Source: Ignavibacteriales bacterium (GTDB lineage: Bacteria > Bacteroidota > Ignavibacteria > Ignavibacteriales > Ignavibacteriaceae). From it: a stretch of DNA of 64,000 bases. Location of the stretch: the NCBI GenBank assembly GCA_016707585.1, contig JADJHL010000011.1, positions 434,001 through 498,000 on the forward strand, given 5' to 3'. Below are positions 8,202 to 19,187 of the stretch, piece by piece. Within the stretch, counting starts at the first letter, position 1, and each line of letters opens with the position of its first letter. The translations under genes and the position numbers were made by a program. Below the pieces are notes generated by a model. The model searched no databases. It was not told the DNA's origin and worked only from the letters and a program-made list of their open reading frames with translations.

Positions 8202-9762
8202 CTAATGAAAATTCTTACTTTGTTCCAGCATTTTTTTCGGAGGTATTTTAGGATAGCGGCAGATAAACACAACAAGATTATTTTCATGATCAGAAACAAA
8301 ATCATTTTTAAATATTCCTGGATAAATTTTTACTTCTTCAAACAGTCTGCTTAAGCCTTCAAAGCTATCATCATTATCTAATTGAAGAAGAATATTTCCA
8401 TTTACTCTTTCTTTACTCCACAAATAATAATTGTTATGTGCACACGCAACAGGTGGAAGGTTATAAGGTTTACCAAACAATTCAATTGCACCAGCCTGTC
8501 CGTAATTACTAGCAGCAATTATAGTATGTTTTTTATCTTCATCTGAAAGACTGTTATAAGCATTAACCACAAGTTCAACTTTTTCTTCCCAGCCAATTCT
8601 ATCGGCAAGTATTTGATGCAGCGGAGGTTTTTTACCTTTTTCAAGTTCGGTATTAATCCCTAACCACTCGGTATAATTTTGTGAAAAATTATAACTGAAG
8701 TGTGGTAAAAGAATTGGGAATGACAGAAGTAATCCTGAAAATAAAAAAACAACCAATGGAATCTTTAACCAATGCAGATTAAAATTTAAAATATTAGTTT
8801 CAAAGAATAAAGCGCCGCCAATAAAAGCTGCTGGATATGCAAATGCAAGTCGATCAGGTCTGCTTGTACCGGAAAGCATCATAAAAATAAATAAGCCAGC
8901 AAACAGAACAGAAAGAAAACGGTAATCTTTAAAACTGTTTTGAAAATAAAAAATAAAAAGTACCTGCTAACCAAATCGGCGCTGTAGATGGGGACATATA
9001 CATTACCTGTCCTATTGCAAAATCAATCGGCGGTGTATAAACATTTTTATCAACGCTAATGTTTCTGTAAAACTCAAGCGAAGGAAAATCATTTAATATT
9101 TGCCAGATGATATTTGGAAGAAAAATAAATAGTCCTATTGCTCCACCTATAACAAACCATTTACTAAATAATAATTTCCATTTGCCCGATAAGATCAAAG
9201 TAAGTAAAAGCGCAATGATAAAAACTCCGAAAGTATGTTTGTTCATCATTCCCAAACCCATAATTATCCCAACTTGAATCCAGAGTTTAGAATTTTCAGA
9301 TTTTATCATTCTTACTGTAACGAGTAAAAGTAAAACTGCAAGTAGTGGTTCAAAAGCATTCATAGAGTAGAATGTGCCAAAAGCGATTGTAACCGGCATA
9401 GCAGCAACAGAACATGCAGCTATAAACTGTGCAAATTTATTTCCACCAATTTCTTTAACTAAAATTCCCGTATAAAATACGGCAGCAGTTTCAGCAAGTG
9501 CTGGTAATATCCTTATTGTATATAAAGAACTTCCAAATAAAAATTGAAAAACTGTTAGTAATAATGGAGCTAATGGCGGGTGATCAACATAACCGAATGC
9601 AGGATTGTTTGCACAGGCAATGTAATAGAATTCATCTATAAAGTAGCCGTAACCTTTTGTAAATGTTGCAAGATAGATTAGCAAAAAAGTTATTGTGCTG
9701 ATCACATACAAATACCGGTTTTCTGATAAAGAGTATTTAAAGTTTGTAAAAATTTTACTCAT
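8202..9762 (-). CDS. GT39/PMT-type membrane glycosyltransferase (frame broken)
   Basis: An ArnT/PMT-like polytopic glycosyltransferase (GT-C fold). After the first membrane helix comes the acidic loop GYFIDEFYYIACANNPAFGYVDHPPLAPLL, with the conserved D-E pair, then about ten hydrophobic helices and a C-terminal periplasmic domain. It presumably transfers a sugar from a polyprenyl-phosphate donor at the outer face of the inner membrane. The first frame ends at 8929 and the second is open through FKDYRFLSVLFAGLFIFMM. Removing one T from the T4 run near 8935-8945 joins them (FSKQFKDYRF). This is the only break in the window that looks like a gained base. Confidence 0.8.
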
Positions 9763-10068
9763 TTTAAAAATAAAAATTATTGCTGGATTAAAATTAGTAA
9801 TTGGATAAATAATAATAATGTGGATTTTGATGAATGGTATTAGATTTATTTAGGTGCTAATTAATGACTTGGTAACCCAACTAATCATAATGTGTAATAG
9901 ATATTAATCTTAATGGAATTATTAAGTCATCAAAAAATGATGAGAACAATAAATACATCTTAAAAGAATGCACATACATCATCAAAAAAATCCACTTGTA
10001 CAAACTTAATTGAGTGTTGTGGATTGGTAAATTAAGTTTGAAACAGAAATTAAAACAGAAGGTGTGTG
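9763..10068. other. intergenic gap with structured 5' leader
   Basis: This gap separates the divergent GT39 and flavodoxin-like genes. It holds a small hairpin, TCATCA-(5 A)-TGATGA at 9927-9943, and two interleaved inverted repeats at 9989-10040 just ahead of the flavodoxin-like start. No gene is seen. Confidence 0.5.
9989..10040 (+). promoter_or_regulatory. possible pseudoknot or operator in 5' leader
   Basis: AATCCAC (9989-9995) is complementary to GTGGATT (10019-10025). CAAACTTAATT (10001-10011) is perfectly complementary to AATTAAGTTTG (10030-10040). The order is A-B-A'-B', so the RNA could form an H-type pseudoknot or switch between two hairpins. It ends 28 bp before the ATG of the flavodoxin-like gene. 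On DNA the 11-bp inverted repeat could instead be an operator. Confidence 0.35.
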
Positions 10069-10488
10069 ATGAAAAAAGCATTGATTATTTTTAGTAACAA
10101 GAATAACAAAACTAGAAGGTTCGGTGAAGAGATAGCAGCGTTTTTATTAAACAGAGGACTTTCAACTGAACTTATCACAATTAATAATTTTGAACCAACA
10201 AAATTGCAAGATGCTGATTATTTGTTATTAAGTGGCTGGAAAAGTAAGTCGCTTTTTACTTTTTCTAAACCTGATAATGAATGGATGAGTTTTGTAAATG
10301 GTCTGCCTTCGTTAAATGGAATTAAAACTGCAATGTTTGCAACTTACTATATTTTTGCTGGCGGAATATTCAGAAGAATGAAAAAATATCTTTCTGGTAA
10401 AACAAAAGATCTTGAGATTGCAATAAAATCAAAAGATGGTTCACTTTCAATTTCTGATAAAATGACTCTTAATGAATTTATAGGTTAG
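10069..10488 (+). CDS. flavodoxin-like protein
   Basis: The opening MKKALIIFSNKNNKTRRFGEEIAAFLLNRG has the flavodoxin layout: first beta-strand, a Ser/Thr/Asn-rich phosphate-binding loop, then a helix. It is followed by DADYLLLSGW and GIKTAMFATYYIFAGGIFRRMKKYL strands. The usual T-x-T-G-x-T loop is replaced by SNKNNKT, so FMN binding is uncertain. At about 139 residues it is flavodoxin-sized. An in-frame GTG lies one codon upstream, but AGAAGG favours the ATG at 10069. Confidence 0.6.
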   Translation: MKKALIIFSNKNNKTRRFGEEIAAFLLNRGLSTELITINNFEPTKLQDADYLLLSGWKSKSLFTFSKPDNEWMSFVNGLPSLNGIKTAMFATYYIFAGGIFRRMKKYLSGKTKDLEIAIKSKDGSLSISDKMTLNEFIG

Positions 10489-10529
10489 AATGTATTTAGT
10501 TTTATAAACTGAAAACCAGTAAGATTAAA

Positions 10530-12037
10530 TTATCTTTTATTTAGTAACCCTTTAGTAAGTTCAATCTCATGTTTTAATTCCCAGTTTTCAGGGTCATACT
10601 TTAATCCGTCATTTAGAATTTCCAATGCTTTTTTATAGTTTCTATTTCTTATTTCAGCCATAGCAATTTCATGATATAAATAAGCTATCGTTTCTTTAAT
10701 CCCCTTATTGTTTGGCAATTTTTTGTTTGCTGCAAATAAAATTTCCTTACTTTTATAATGATTAGTTTTATATAAACCAGCCTTTACTACAGCATTTATG
10801 CAAGCCAACACAAAATTATCCTCAACTGATTTTATTCCCGGTGCATTAGTAAACATAGAATCTGCAACCTCGACTAATCTATCGGTTTCTCTATTTAAAC
10901 CAAGATTCTGCATATAAATATTTCCACATTGCAAATATATATCTAACACTTTGCTGTTGTCTTTATTTTTAACATATAAATCAGTAGCAATACTATATGC
11001 CGCTTCGTAATCTCCCCTAATAATTTTGTTCTGTATCTTATTAGATTTTATAGCCAATTCAATGCGAATGAAATAATCTTCTTTTAGCATTTCATCCGGT
11101 AAAACACTTTCCAGCTTGTTGAAAATATTCTCAGCAGATTCAAAATCATTTTTATCAACATTAAAATCAATTGCAATAGCTGAACTATTTATTATTTGAT
11201 CATAATAAGATTTATCTACAGGGATTGAGTCAAGATTTTCTAAAAGAAAGCTATTCAATTTTTTAATATCATTCTGGATATTTTCTACGTGTGAAGCCCA
11301 AACCCAAATTAATGATTGTGCTCTGGTTGAATCGTAAGCAAATGAAATAGATTTTTGTAATAATTATAGGCTTTTGCAGTACTATCTTTTAGTAGATTGT
11401 AAAACCCTATATTAGCGTAATATATTGCAACTAAATCTCTTGAACTTATTTGATGAGTTTCAGAAATAAATTCATTAAGTATTTTAACCTCGCCTTTTTC
11501 TTTTAATTCTTCTTCTGTAATAAGTTTATAATCTAATAAATACTCCACATATTCTGAGTTATCTAAACTAGCATTAAATCCATCCACCGGATCAGTGAGC
11601 TCAATTTTAAAATCTCTGTTCCCAGGGGTAGGAGCAGTTATAAATACATGAAATGGGGATTCATATAGGTTTATTTCTAATCCAAGGTCTGTGCAAATCA
11701 TATTATAAAGAACAACGGCTGTAACACAATTGAATTCTTTCCCTTTAAAAAGTTTATTGATGTATGCTTCGTTTTGATATTTCTTTAAATAATCATCGTG
11801 TAAACGATTGAATATTACTTCGTGCTTAGAAAAAACACTTTGTTCTTTAGAAACCTCACTCTTACATTCAGTTAAAATTTTATCATAGACTTTTTTATAT
11901 GAATTAATATCATCCACCTTGGTAATACCATCCGCTTCTAGTAATAGTTCAAGAGTCCTGGATGAAGTTAGATCTGGTTGAGAATAAATAGAGATTTTAA
12001 CAAAGATGAGAAAGGATAAATAGAAGAAAACTTTCAT
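10530..12037 (-). CDS. transglutaminase-like protein with TPR region (frame broken)
   Basis: The exported N-terminal half starts MKVFFYLSFLIFVKISIYSQ and contains FNCVTAVVLYNMICTDLGLEINLY, SPFHVFIT and IELTDPVDGF, the Cys-His-Asp layout of transglutaminase/SirB1-type proteins. The C-terminal half is helical, with TPR-like pairs (YKKALEILNDGLKYDPENWELKHEIEL). The frame breaks near the T5 run 11352-11356: adding one base joins YNYYKKSISFAYDSTRAQSLIWVWASHVENIQ to the second frame, giving about 502 residues. A GAGG ribosome-binding site precedes 12037. It could be a periplasmic peptidase or scaffold; the substrate is unknown. Confidence 0.7.
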
Positions 12038-12153
12038 AAAAATTCCCTCAAAAAAATCAATATTTTGAAAGCGATTTTAAATTATTCAAAAAAATCACAA
12101 ACAATTTTAAACAAAAAAAGAATTAAAATCACTTTGAGGATAAAATAAATAAA

Positions 12154-12180
12154 AAAGGTTACGCGTAGTTCGTAACCTTT
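12154..12180. terminator. bidirectional-looking terminator hairpin
   Basis: AAAGGTTACG and CGTAACCTTT form a 10-bp stem around a 7-nt loop, flanked by A on the left and T on the right. It lies 24 bp beyond the stop of the minus-strand barrel gene and is its probable terminator. Confidence 0.8.
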
Positions 12181-12203
12181 TTATGATTAATAATAATTAG
12201 ACT

Positions 12204-12596
12204 TTAAAATCCTACTGCTGCTCTAACGTGTACTATTGGCTCCCATTTTTCAAAAGACGAATTTTTATCCTGTATTACATCAAATAAAATTTCTCCATAT
12301 ACAGATGCATTTGGCCCAATTGGCTGTCGATATCCTGAACCTAATAATAGAAATGAAACCCAGACTCTTTCAGATTCGTAATCCTGAGAAATAGAATTAT
12401 AGCTGTATTGTTCATAGTTGTTGTAAGCAAACTCCGCATGTAAATATCCAAGTGGCACAGGACTATATCTTGCAAAAACACTTCCGCCAAAGTTGTGGTA
12501 TGTAAAATCCTGAATGTTGTCGTTATCTAACTTGATAAAAGAATAGTGAGCTTTAAATCCTAAAGAAAATTTGGAATTAAAATGATATCCCGCCAT
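12204..12596 (-). CDS. outer-membrane beta-barrel, possibly 5'-truncated
   Basis: The 130-residue frame contains barrel strands (KFSLGFKAHYSFI, NFGGSVFARYSPV, YLHAEFAYNNYEQ, VWVSFLLLGSGYRQPI, ASVYGEILFDVI) and ends HVRAAVGF with a terminal Phe, as outer-membrane proteins do. No signal peptide is present. The frame upstream of the ATG (reading ISVEP) stays open for only 15 codons and offers no start with an exported leader. The gene may therefore have lost its 5' half, or a frame error hides it. Confidence 0.5.
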   Translation of the reverse strand: MAGYHFNSKFSLGFKAHYSFIKLDNDNIQDFTYHNFGGSVFARYSPVPLGYLHAEFAYNNYEQYSYNSISQDYESERVWVSFLLLGSGYRQPIGPNASVYGEILFDVIQDKNSSFEKWEPIVHVRAAVGF

Positions 12597-12731
12597 TGGT
12601 TCAACACTGATTAGAAAATAATGAATAAAGCAAAATCTCTAAAAATTGATTAGTGTTTTTTATTGATTTTATTCAACCAGAACCGTTAAACAAGTAAAAC
12701 TTGCTTTTAAGATTTACTTACTTACCGCTAA

Positions 12732-12762
12732 TCCCAAATGCGTTGAAACTGCATTTTAGGGA
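12732..12762. repeat. palindrome upstream of TPR gene
   Basis: TCCCAAATGC pairs with GCATTTTAGGGA across a 9-nt loop, with a two-base bulge. It sits about 70 bp before the next plus-strand start and may be an extragenic palindrome or part of the leader. Confidence 0.4.
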
Positions 12763-12833
12763 GGCTAAGTTCACATAGAATTTTAAAGCTCTTCAATTAA
12801 TTATTTAACCATTAACTTTTAATGGAGATTTCT

Positions 12834-14309
12834 ATGCAAAAACTATTTCACTTAACTGAATTACTAATCATTATAGTTGTATTTGCTTATTTTCTTTCTT
12901 CAGGCTGTACAAAGCAGGTTGATAATGATAAGATTGCAATTACAACTTCTTCAGAATCTGCAAAGGAAGATTTTCTAAAAGGACGAGAACTTTTTGAAAA
13001 ACTGCGAGCGCAAGAGTCATTAAAACTTTTTGAGAATGCAATTACAAAAGACGACAAGTTTGCAATGGCTTACTATTATCATAGTCTGGCAAATCCTACC
13101 AACAAAGGGTTCTTTGAAGATTTGGACAATGCATTAAAGAACTCCGAAAAAATATCAGAGGGAGAAAAGCTTTTTATACAATCACTTAAAGCCGGTGTAG
13201 ATGGTGACCAAAAGAAACAAGAAGATATTTTATTAAAACTGGTGCAACTTTATCCAAAAGATGAACGGGCACATTTTCAAATTGGACAGTTTTATTTTGG
13301 CCAGCAAAAATTTGATTTAGCAGTTGACCATTTAAAAAAATGCACTGAGTTAGCTCCAGATTTTTCTAACGCATATAATATGCTTGGATATTCTTACAGA
13401 AGTTTAGAAAACTATGCTGAGGCTGAAAAAGCTTTTAAAAAATACATTGAGTTAATTCCTGATGATCCAAATCCTTATGATTCTTATGCCGAAATGCTTT
13501 CTAAGCAAGGAAGATATGAAGAATCGATAACACAGTATAAAAAAGCACTTAAGGTAAATCCTGGTTTCTTTAATTCTTATATGGGAATTTCAAATAATCT
13601 TATTTACATGGATAAGTATGAAGATGCTGTAGAAAATTGTAACAGCAGTTATGATATTGCAAAGAATGATGGGGAAAGAAGATTTGCTCTCTTTACAAAA
13701 ACCTGCGCCTATATTGATGCAGGTAAAACTGATGAAGCTTTAATAGAAATGCAAAAACAATTTGATCTGGCAAAAAAAATAAATGATGCTGGTGCAATGA
13801 ATGGTGATTTAAACGCTATGGGCAATATTCTTTTTGAAGCCGGAAGATTTGATGAAGCTAAATTAAAGTTTTTGGAAGCATTGTCTGTTATTGAAAAATC
13901 TGAATTAGCACACGAAGTAAAAGAAAATAACAGAAGATTAAATCTTTATAATCTTGGCAGAATAGCCCTTGCAACAGGTAAAATTGATGAAGCAAAAAAA
14001 CTTGCTGAGCAATTTTCTATAAAATCTGAAAAGGCTAACAGTACATTTCAAATCTGGTTGGCACATTCTTTAAATGGATCAATTGCTTTAGCGGAAAATG
14101 ACAATAAGAAAGCAATAAGTGAATTTGGAAAATCGAACCTACAGAATCCACAAACGTTTTATAATCTTGCTTTAGCTTATTCTAAAGATGGAAATACTAT
14201 TGAAGCTAAAAAGTTTGCTTATAGATGTGCAAATTTTAATGCATTAATAAATATGAATCAGTCTTTTGTTAGAAATAAAGCAAAGAAAATGTTACAAAAG
14301 TTGATTTAA
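12834..14309 (+). CDS. TPR lipoprotein
   Basis: An N-terminal hydrophobic segment ends in the lipobox-like LSSGC, so the protein is probably lipid-anchored. The remainder is a chain of tetratricopeptide repeats; clear units include AHFQIGQFYFGQQKFDLAVDHLKKCTELAPDF, AYNMLGYSYRSLENYAEAEKAFKKYIELIPDD and YDSYAEMLSKQGRYEESITQYKKALKVNPGF. TPR solenoids bind protein partners; no enzymatic domain is present. An ATG twelve bases upstream (12822) exists, but its own GGAG serves as the ribosome-binding site for 12834. A hairpin terminator follows. Confidence 0.8.
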   Translation: MQKLFHLTELLIIIVVFAYFLSSGCTKQVDNDKIAITTSSESAKEDFLKGRELFEKLRAQESLKLFENAITKDDKFAMAYYYHSLANPTNKGFFEDLDNALKNSEKISEGEKLFIQSLKAGVDGDQKKQEDILLKLVQLYPKDERAHFQIGQFYFGQQKFDLAVDHLKKCTELAPDFSNAYNMLGYSYRSLENYAEAEKAFKKYIELIPDDPNPYDSYAEMLSKQGRYEESITQYKKALKVNPGFFNSYMGISNNLIYMDKYEDAVENCNSSYDIAKNDGERRFALFTKTCAYIDAGKTDEALIEMQKQFDLAKKINDAGAMNGDLNAMGNILFEAGRFDEAKLKFLEALSVIEKSELAHEVKENNRRLNLYNLGRIALATGKIDEAKKLAEQFSIKSEKANSTFQIWLAHSLNGSIALAENDNKKAISEFGKSNLQNPQTFYNLALAYSKDGNTIEAKKFAYRCANFNALINMNQSFVRNKAKKMLQKLI

Positions 14310-14315
14310 AATTAA

Positions 14316-14349
14316 GAGACGCATAAGATTCTTTAATCAAATGCGTCTC
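14316..14349. terminator. terminator between convergent genes
   Basis: GAGACGCAT and ATGCGTCTC form a perfect 9-bp stem around a 16-nt loop. It sits 6 bp after the TPR gene and 11 bp before the end of the convergent S9 peptidase gene, so it can serve both. Confidence 0.75.
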
Positions 14350-14360
14350 AAAATTCTTAT

Positions 14361-16420
14361 CTATTTAAATATATTATTCTTAACTAATTCTTTAGAATTA
14401 TAAGGTGCAGGATTACCGCCAAGATATTTATTAAACCACTCTAAATGTGCATTATAATAAAGCGGCATAGATTTTAATCCACTTGGCCAGTGCCCATCAT
14501 TCTTAAAAATAATTAATCGGCTGTCTATACCAAGTGTTTGCAATGTATTGAAATACTGAATACTTTGTGTGTAAGGAACTCTATAATCTTTTTCTCCGGT
14601 AATGATCAAAGTTGGAGTTGAAAAATTTTGGACATAATTAGAAGGAGAATATTTTTGATAAATTTCTGAATTCCATGGCTGTCCGCCTAAATCCCAATTT
14701 GCAAACCACAACTCTTCAGTAGCGCCCCACATAGATTCAAGATCAAATATTCCCATCATTGAGGCAAAACACTTAAACTTTTTAGTTTGTCCTTGTAACC
14801 AATTTATCATGTAACCACCGTAAGACCATCCCATCGCACCAATTTTATTACTATCAACATAAGAAAGTTTTGTTAATGCATCCGTTACCTTCATAACATC
14901 TTCATAAACTTTGCCGCCCCAATCTTTTGAGATTGCTTCTGTGTATTTACTTCCATAACCTGTTGAACCATGAGGATTAAAAAATGCAGTAACATAACCG
15001 GAACCAGCATAAACTTGCCAATCGCCTCTGAATGAATCCATCCATTGCATTTGCGGCCCACCATGAACATTTATTACAAGCGGATATTTTTTGTTTACAT
15101 CAAATCCATGTGGCTTAACAACAAACACATGAACAGGGACACCATCCGCACCATCTACCCACATTTGTTCTGCAGGACGTATATCAACTTCTTCAGTAAA
15201 TTTTTATTGAAATATGTAATTTGAGAATACTCGCTTCCGTTAACATTATATGAATATATTTCTCCAGGTTTTTCAATTGTAGTAAATGTTAGATAAAGAT
15301 TTTGTTCATCTTTACTAATCTGGTAACCCCGTACTGATTTATCATCAGTGACTTTTATAATATTCTTTGATTGAACATCAACTTTATAAACTGGATTATA
15401 CCCTTGTGCATTTGCCGTAAAATAAATTGATTTTGAATCTGCAGACCATGAAAGATCATCGGTTGTGTAATCAAAACTTTCAGTTAACACTTCAGATAAA
15501 AGTGTTTGTGTGTTGTAAACTGCAACTCTAAACCTGTCAGCTTCAAATCCCGGAATTAAATGTGTTCTGTATGCAATGTATTTTCCATCAGGTGAGTAAA
15601 CTATGCTTGCATCTAAAGCATCATTTGCATCTGTAATATTTACAGCTTCTTTACCACCAATTGGAAATAAAAAAATATCTGTGTTTGTTGAAGAAGCAAT
15701 ATTTTTTTCTGCTGTTGAAACATAACTTAAAACTCTACTATCTGGTGAGAATGCAAACTTTGGACCGCCGGCAAGCATATAAGTTCCTGATAGCACATCA
15801 TTACTTGTGATTGTTTGATATTTATTTTCTTTAACATCAAATAATACAAGAAAAGTTTCTTTTTCACCTTTGTAATCAGTCCAATGTCGGAATAAAAGTT
15901 CATCTGCAATGTATGCTTGAACCGGGCCGTTTGAAGATGATTCATCAAGTTTTTTATTACAATCATTATCGGTTCCACATTCAGGAAAAAGATCTGCTGT
16001 AAAAGCAACTAATCTTCCATCGTTAGAAACTATAGGATCAGAAACACCTGCATAAAAATCTGTAATTTGAATTGCTTCGTTTGTCTCCAATGAAAATTTA
16101 TAAAGCTGTCCTTTATTCATCACATAAAGTTCATCGTTTGCAGACCAGAATGGTGAATTAGCTCCAGGCAATTTATCAGAAACACTAATAAGTGATGAAC
16201 CGTTTGTATTCATTACATAAAGACTATTTATAGATTTTGATTTTGGTAAATCAGATTCTGTAACAGAGAATGCTATTCTTTCACCTGAGTTTGAAAGCAC
16301 TGGTGTACTTACATTTTTTATTTTATAAAGATCATCAATAGTAAAAGCTTTTTTTTGAGCATTAAGTGAAAGTGATAGCACAATTAAAAGAAAAAAGAGA
16401 AAGTACCGCTTTATATTCAT
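14361..16420 (-). CDS. S9 family prolyl oligopeptidase-type peptidase (frame broken)
   Basis: Exported dipeptidyl/acylaminoacyl-peptidase-like enzyme. A signal peptide (MNIKRYFLFFLLIVLSLSLNAQ) and a WD40-like propeller (SPDGKYIAYRTH, SWSADSKSIYFTA) precede the alpha/beta-hydrolase domain with INVHGGP, the nucleophile elbow GWSYGGY, the acid in GEKDYRVP and the His in NDGHWP. The N-terminal frame ends at 15155 and the C-terminal frame is open beyond 15164. One base added to the T5 run at 15201-15205 joins them as FNKKFTEEVDIRPAEQMWVDG. Start 16420 is chosen because GGAG from the ATG at 16432 lies at ribosome-binding distance. It cleaves short peptides in the periplasm. Confidence 0.9.
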
Positions 16421-16453
16421 TTTGTACTCCATAATGATTAAAATAATTATTAT

Positions 16454-19045
16454 TTATTTCAAAACTACCATTTTTTTTGTTTCAGTATAATTACCTGCAA
16501 CAAGTTTATAAAAATATATTCCACTTGCCAATGTTGATGCATTAAAATCCATTTGATGTTTTCCAGCTGATTTGTATTCATTAACAAGTGTTGCAACTTC
16601 TTTTCCTGTAACATCATACACTATTAAAGTTTGATGACTGCTGATGGGTGATTGCCAACTTATTTTTGTAGTTGGATTAAATGGGTTTGGATAATTCTGT
16701 GATAATGAAAAGCTTTTTAAAATTTTTGGTTGATCATTTTCAACATCTGTAATAAGATTAAGATCAATTTTATACATAGATCTTCCATAAGTACCAGCAA
16801 CAAGATAATTTTCTGTTGGATGAATTTTTATATCGCCAATTGGTAAAACAGGTAACCCTTCACCAAGAACTTCCCAACTTTGCCCGGTATCAAAACTAAC
16901 ATACATCCCAACATCACTTCCAAGATAAAGTCTGTTTGGATAATTATTATCAACAGCAAAAGCATTTATAGGTGCATCAGGTAAGTTACCACTTATGTCA
17001 GTCCAATCAGCTCCTTTATTCGTACTTCTAAAAACGTGTGGCTGGGGATCGCGCCATTTTAATCCGCTAAAAGTTACATACACAATATTTTCATCACTCG
17101 GATCTACAACTACACGGGTAACCCATCGTTGCGGCAATCCAGATGAAATATTATTCCAGTTTGCACCATTATTTGATGAAACCCAAACGTGCGCATCATC
17201 CGTACCAGCATAAATAACATTTGAATTTGTTGGTGCAGCCGCAATTGTTGTAATTGTTCCTAATCTTCTTCCACTTAACCAATCGGTTAACTGTGGACTA
17301 ATTTTAATCCAATTATTAGCTCCATCTGTAGTCCTGTAAAGTGAGTGTGTACCAAAATATAAAATGTTTGATGAGTTTGGATCCATCACAACTGGTGTTG
17401 ACCAGTTAGTTGGTTCGCTTCCATCTATTCCGTTAAGAGCATATTCCCAATTAAAACCTCCATCAGTTGATTTGCCCAATCCGCCATTCTGATATTCAGC
17501 ATAAATAATATTAGAGTTATTGAAATCTACTGTAACATAAAATCCATCACCACCATAAATGTGTTCCCAATTATCTAAGCCGCCATCAGAGGTTCTGTTT
17601 GTTCCATTATCTTGCGTGCCGCCATATAATCTTTCGGGGTTATTATAATCAATTCCAATTTCATAAAACTGAGTTGCTGGAATTGTTTTCGGTTGAGAAA
17701 AAGTTTGTCCACCATTTGTAGAAATATTAATTCCGCCATCATTACCACTTACAATATAATTTGGATCAACCGGACTAAATGCAAGTGCGTGATGATCTAC
17801 ATGAAGCTCGGATGATGAATTAATATTCCAATTTGTTCCTGCATTTGTTGATAACATAAACTGTACATCAAGAACATAAACAATATTCGGATTTGTTGGA
17901 TGCACCCTAACCTGACCAAAATACCAACTAAAATTCGACATACCTTGAGCTAACTCATCGTCTGGATCAACATCAGTCCAGCTAATTCCAAAATCTGTTG
18001 AACGATACAAACTGATTATTGAATATCCATCTGTAAATAAAGCATAAACAATATTCGGATCATTTTGGTGGATTGCTAAACCAACCCTGCCAACATTAGT
18101 ATTATTTGGATTTGGTAAAGTTGAGTTTGTAATCTTTGTCCAATTAGTTCCGCCATTTGTGGTTTTATAAATTCCACTTGTTGGGCCAAACAAATGTGAT
18201 GAGTTTGGTCTTCTTACTCTTTCCCAGGTTGATATCATTAATCTTTCAGGGTTATTCGGATCAATTATAATATCAACTGCACCGGTTGTATCAGAAATAA
18301 ATAGTGAGTGATCCCAGGTTAAACCTGCATCTGTAGATTTATAAATTCCTCTTTCAGGATTTGGTGCAAAGTAAGATCCAACAGAAGCCAGATAAAGTAC
18401 ATTTGAGTTTTGTGGATTGATTACAATTCTTCCAATTGATGCTGTTCCTTCAAGCCCAAGAAAATTCCACGTTGATCCAGCGTCAGTAGATTTAAATACT
18501 CCACCGCCCGGAAAATTATTGTGTCCGCCGTTTGCTTCTCCTGTCCCAACATAAATTATGTCGCTGTTATTTGGATCGACAGCAATATCACCAATAGTTA
18601 AAACTGCTTGTTCATCAAAAATTGGTTGCCACGTATTTCCTGCATCAAACGATTTGAAAATTCCGCCGGTAGAAAATCCTGCATAAACAATACTTGGATT
18701 TGTCGGATCAAATTCAATATCTACAACTCTGCCTCCTACATTTGTTGGCCCCGCAAACTGCCATTGAACAGCTTGTAAACCTTTGCTCAAACGTTTAGAA
18801 AGAGTTTCTGCTTTTAATTTTTTGGCTTGTTCAATTGCTTTTATGTATACATCTGCATCAGCTTTATAGTATGGGTAAGTTTTTTTTATGTAAGCCCATT
18901 CATCAGGTCTTTGATCAGGACCGGGCTCTTTGCCGGTTGATAAACTTAATTCTGTAAAATTTATTTTTAGATTACTGTGTAATAAACTAATTACTATAAA
19001 TCCAATAAAAATATTTAAAGTAAACACTATTAATGCTGTTTTCAT
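16454..19045 (-). CDS. large BNR/sortilin-like propeller protein with type IX sorting domain
   Basis: 863 residues. An N-terminal hydrophobic signal/anchor is followed by about a dozen propeller blades with STDAG.TW, TTNGGTNW, SSNNGANW motifs and DPNNS.IIYVGTG linkers, as in VPS10/sortilin and BNR-repeat proteins. The last 80 residues carry LSQNYPNPFNPTTKISW...VYDVTGKEVATLVNEYKSAGKH...GIYFYKLVAGNYTETKKMVVLK, the type A C-terminal signal of type IX secretion. No catalytic residues of sialidases or GH74 could be confirmed, so binding is more likely than hydrolysis. It lies downstream of nothing on this strand but is followed closely by the S9 peptidase. Confidence 0.85.
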   Translation of the reverse strand: MKTALIVFTLNIFIGFIVISLLHSNLKINFTELSLSTGKEPGPDQRPDEWAYIKKTYPYYKADADVYIKAIEQAKKLKAETLSKRLSKGLQAVQWQFAGPTNVGGRVVDIEFDPTNPSIVYAGFSTGGIFKSFDAGNTWQPIFDEQAVLTIGDIAVDPNNSDIIYVGTGEANGGHNNFPGGGVFKSTDAGSTWNFLGLEGTASIGRIVINPQNSNVLYLASVGSYFAPNPERGIYKSTDAGLTWDHSLFISDTTGAVDIIIDPNNPERLMISTWERVRRPNSSHLFGPTSGIYKTTNGGTNWTKITNSTLPNPNNTNVGRVGLAIHQNDPNIVYALFTDGYSIISLYRSTDFGISWTDVDPDDELAQGMSNFSWYFGQVRVHPTNPNIVYVLDVQFMLSTNAGTNWNINSSSELHVDHHALAFSPVDPNYIVSGNDGGINISTNGGQTFSQPKTIPATQFYEIGIDYNNPERLYGGTQDNGTNRTSDGGLDNWEHIYGGDGFYVTVDFNNSNIIYAEYQNGGLGKSTDGGFNWEYALNGIDGSEPTNWSTPVVMDPNSSNILYFGTHSLYRTTDGANNWIKISPQLTDWLSGRRLGTITTIAAAPTNSNVIYAGTDDAHVWVSSNNGANWNNISSGLPQRWVTRVVVDPSDENIVYVTFSGLKWRDPQPHVFRSTNKGADWTDISGNLPDAPINAFAVDNNYPNRLYLGSDVGMYVSFDTGQSWEVLGEGLPVLPIGDIKIHPTENYLVAGTYGRSMYKIDLNLITDVENDQPKILKSFSLSQNYPNPFNPTTKISWQSPISSHQTLIVYDVTGKEVATLVNEYKSAGKHQMDFNASTLASGIYFYKLVAGNYTETKKMVVLK

Positions 19046-19187
19046 TTCAATTCCATTAAATAAAACAAATATGTTTCAACCTTATTTTACGAATGTTTTG
19101 TGTTATGATAAAGAGAAAAGCGCTTAATTATATTTGCTATATTTGATAAAGTTTTTACAATTTTATTTTTATAAATATTGATTTTTA

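Noticed and set aside
16454..19045. Sialidase or GH74 enzyme activity for the large propeller protein
   Set aside because: Blade motifs are present but the catalytic Asp/Arg/Tyr sets could not be identified, so only a binding role is claimed.
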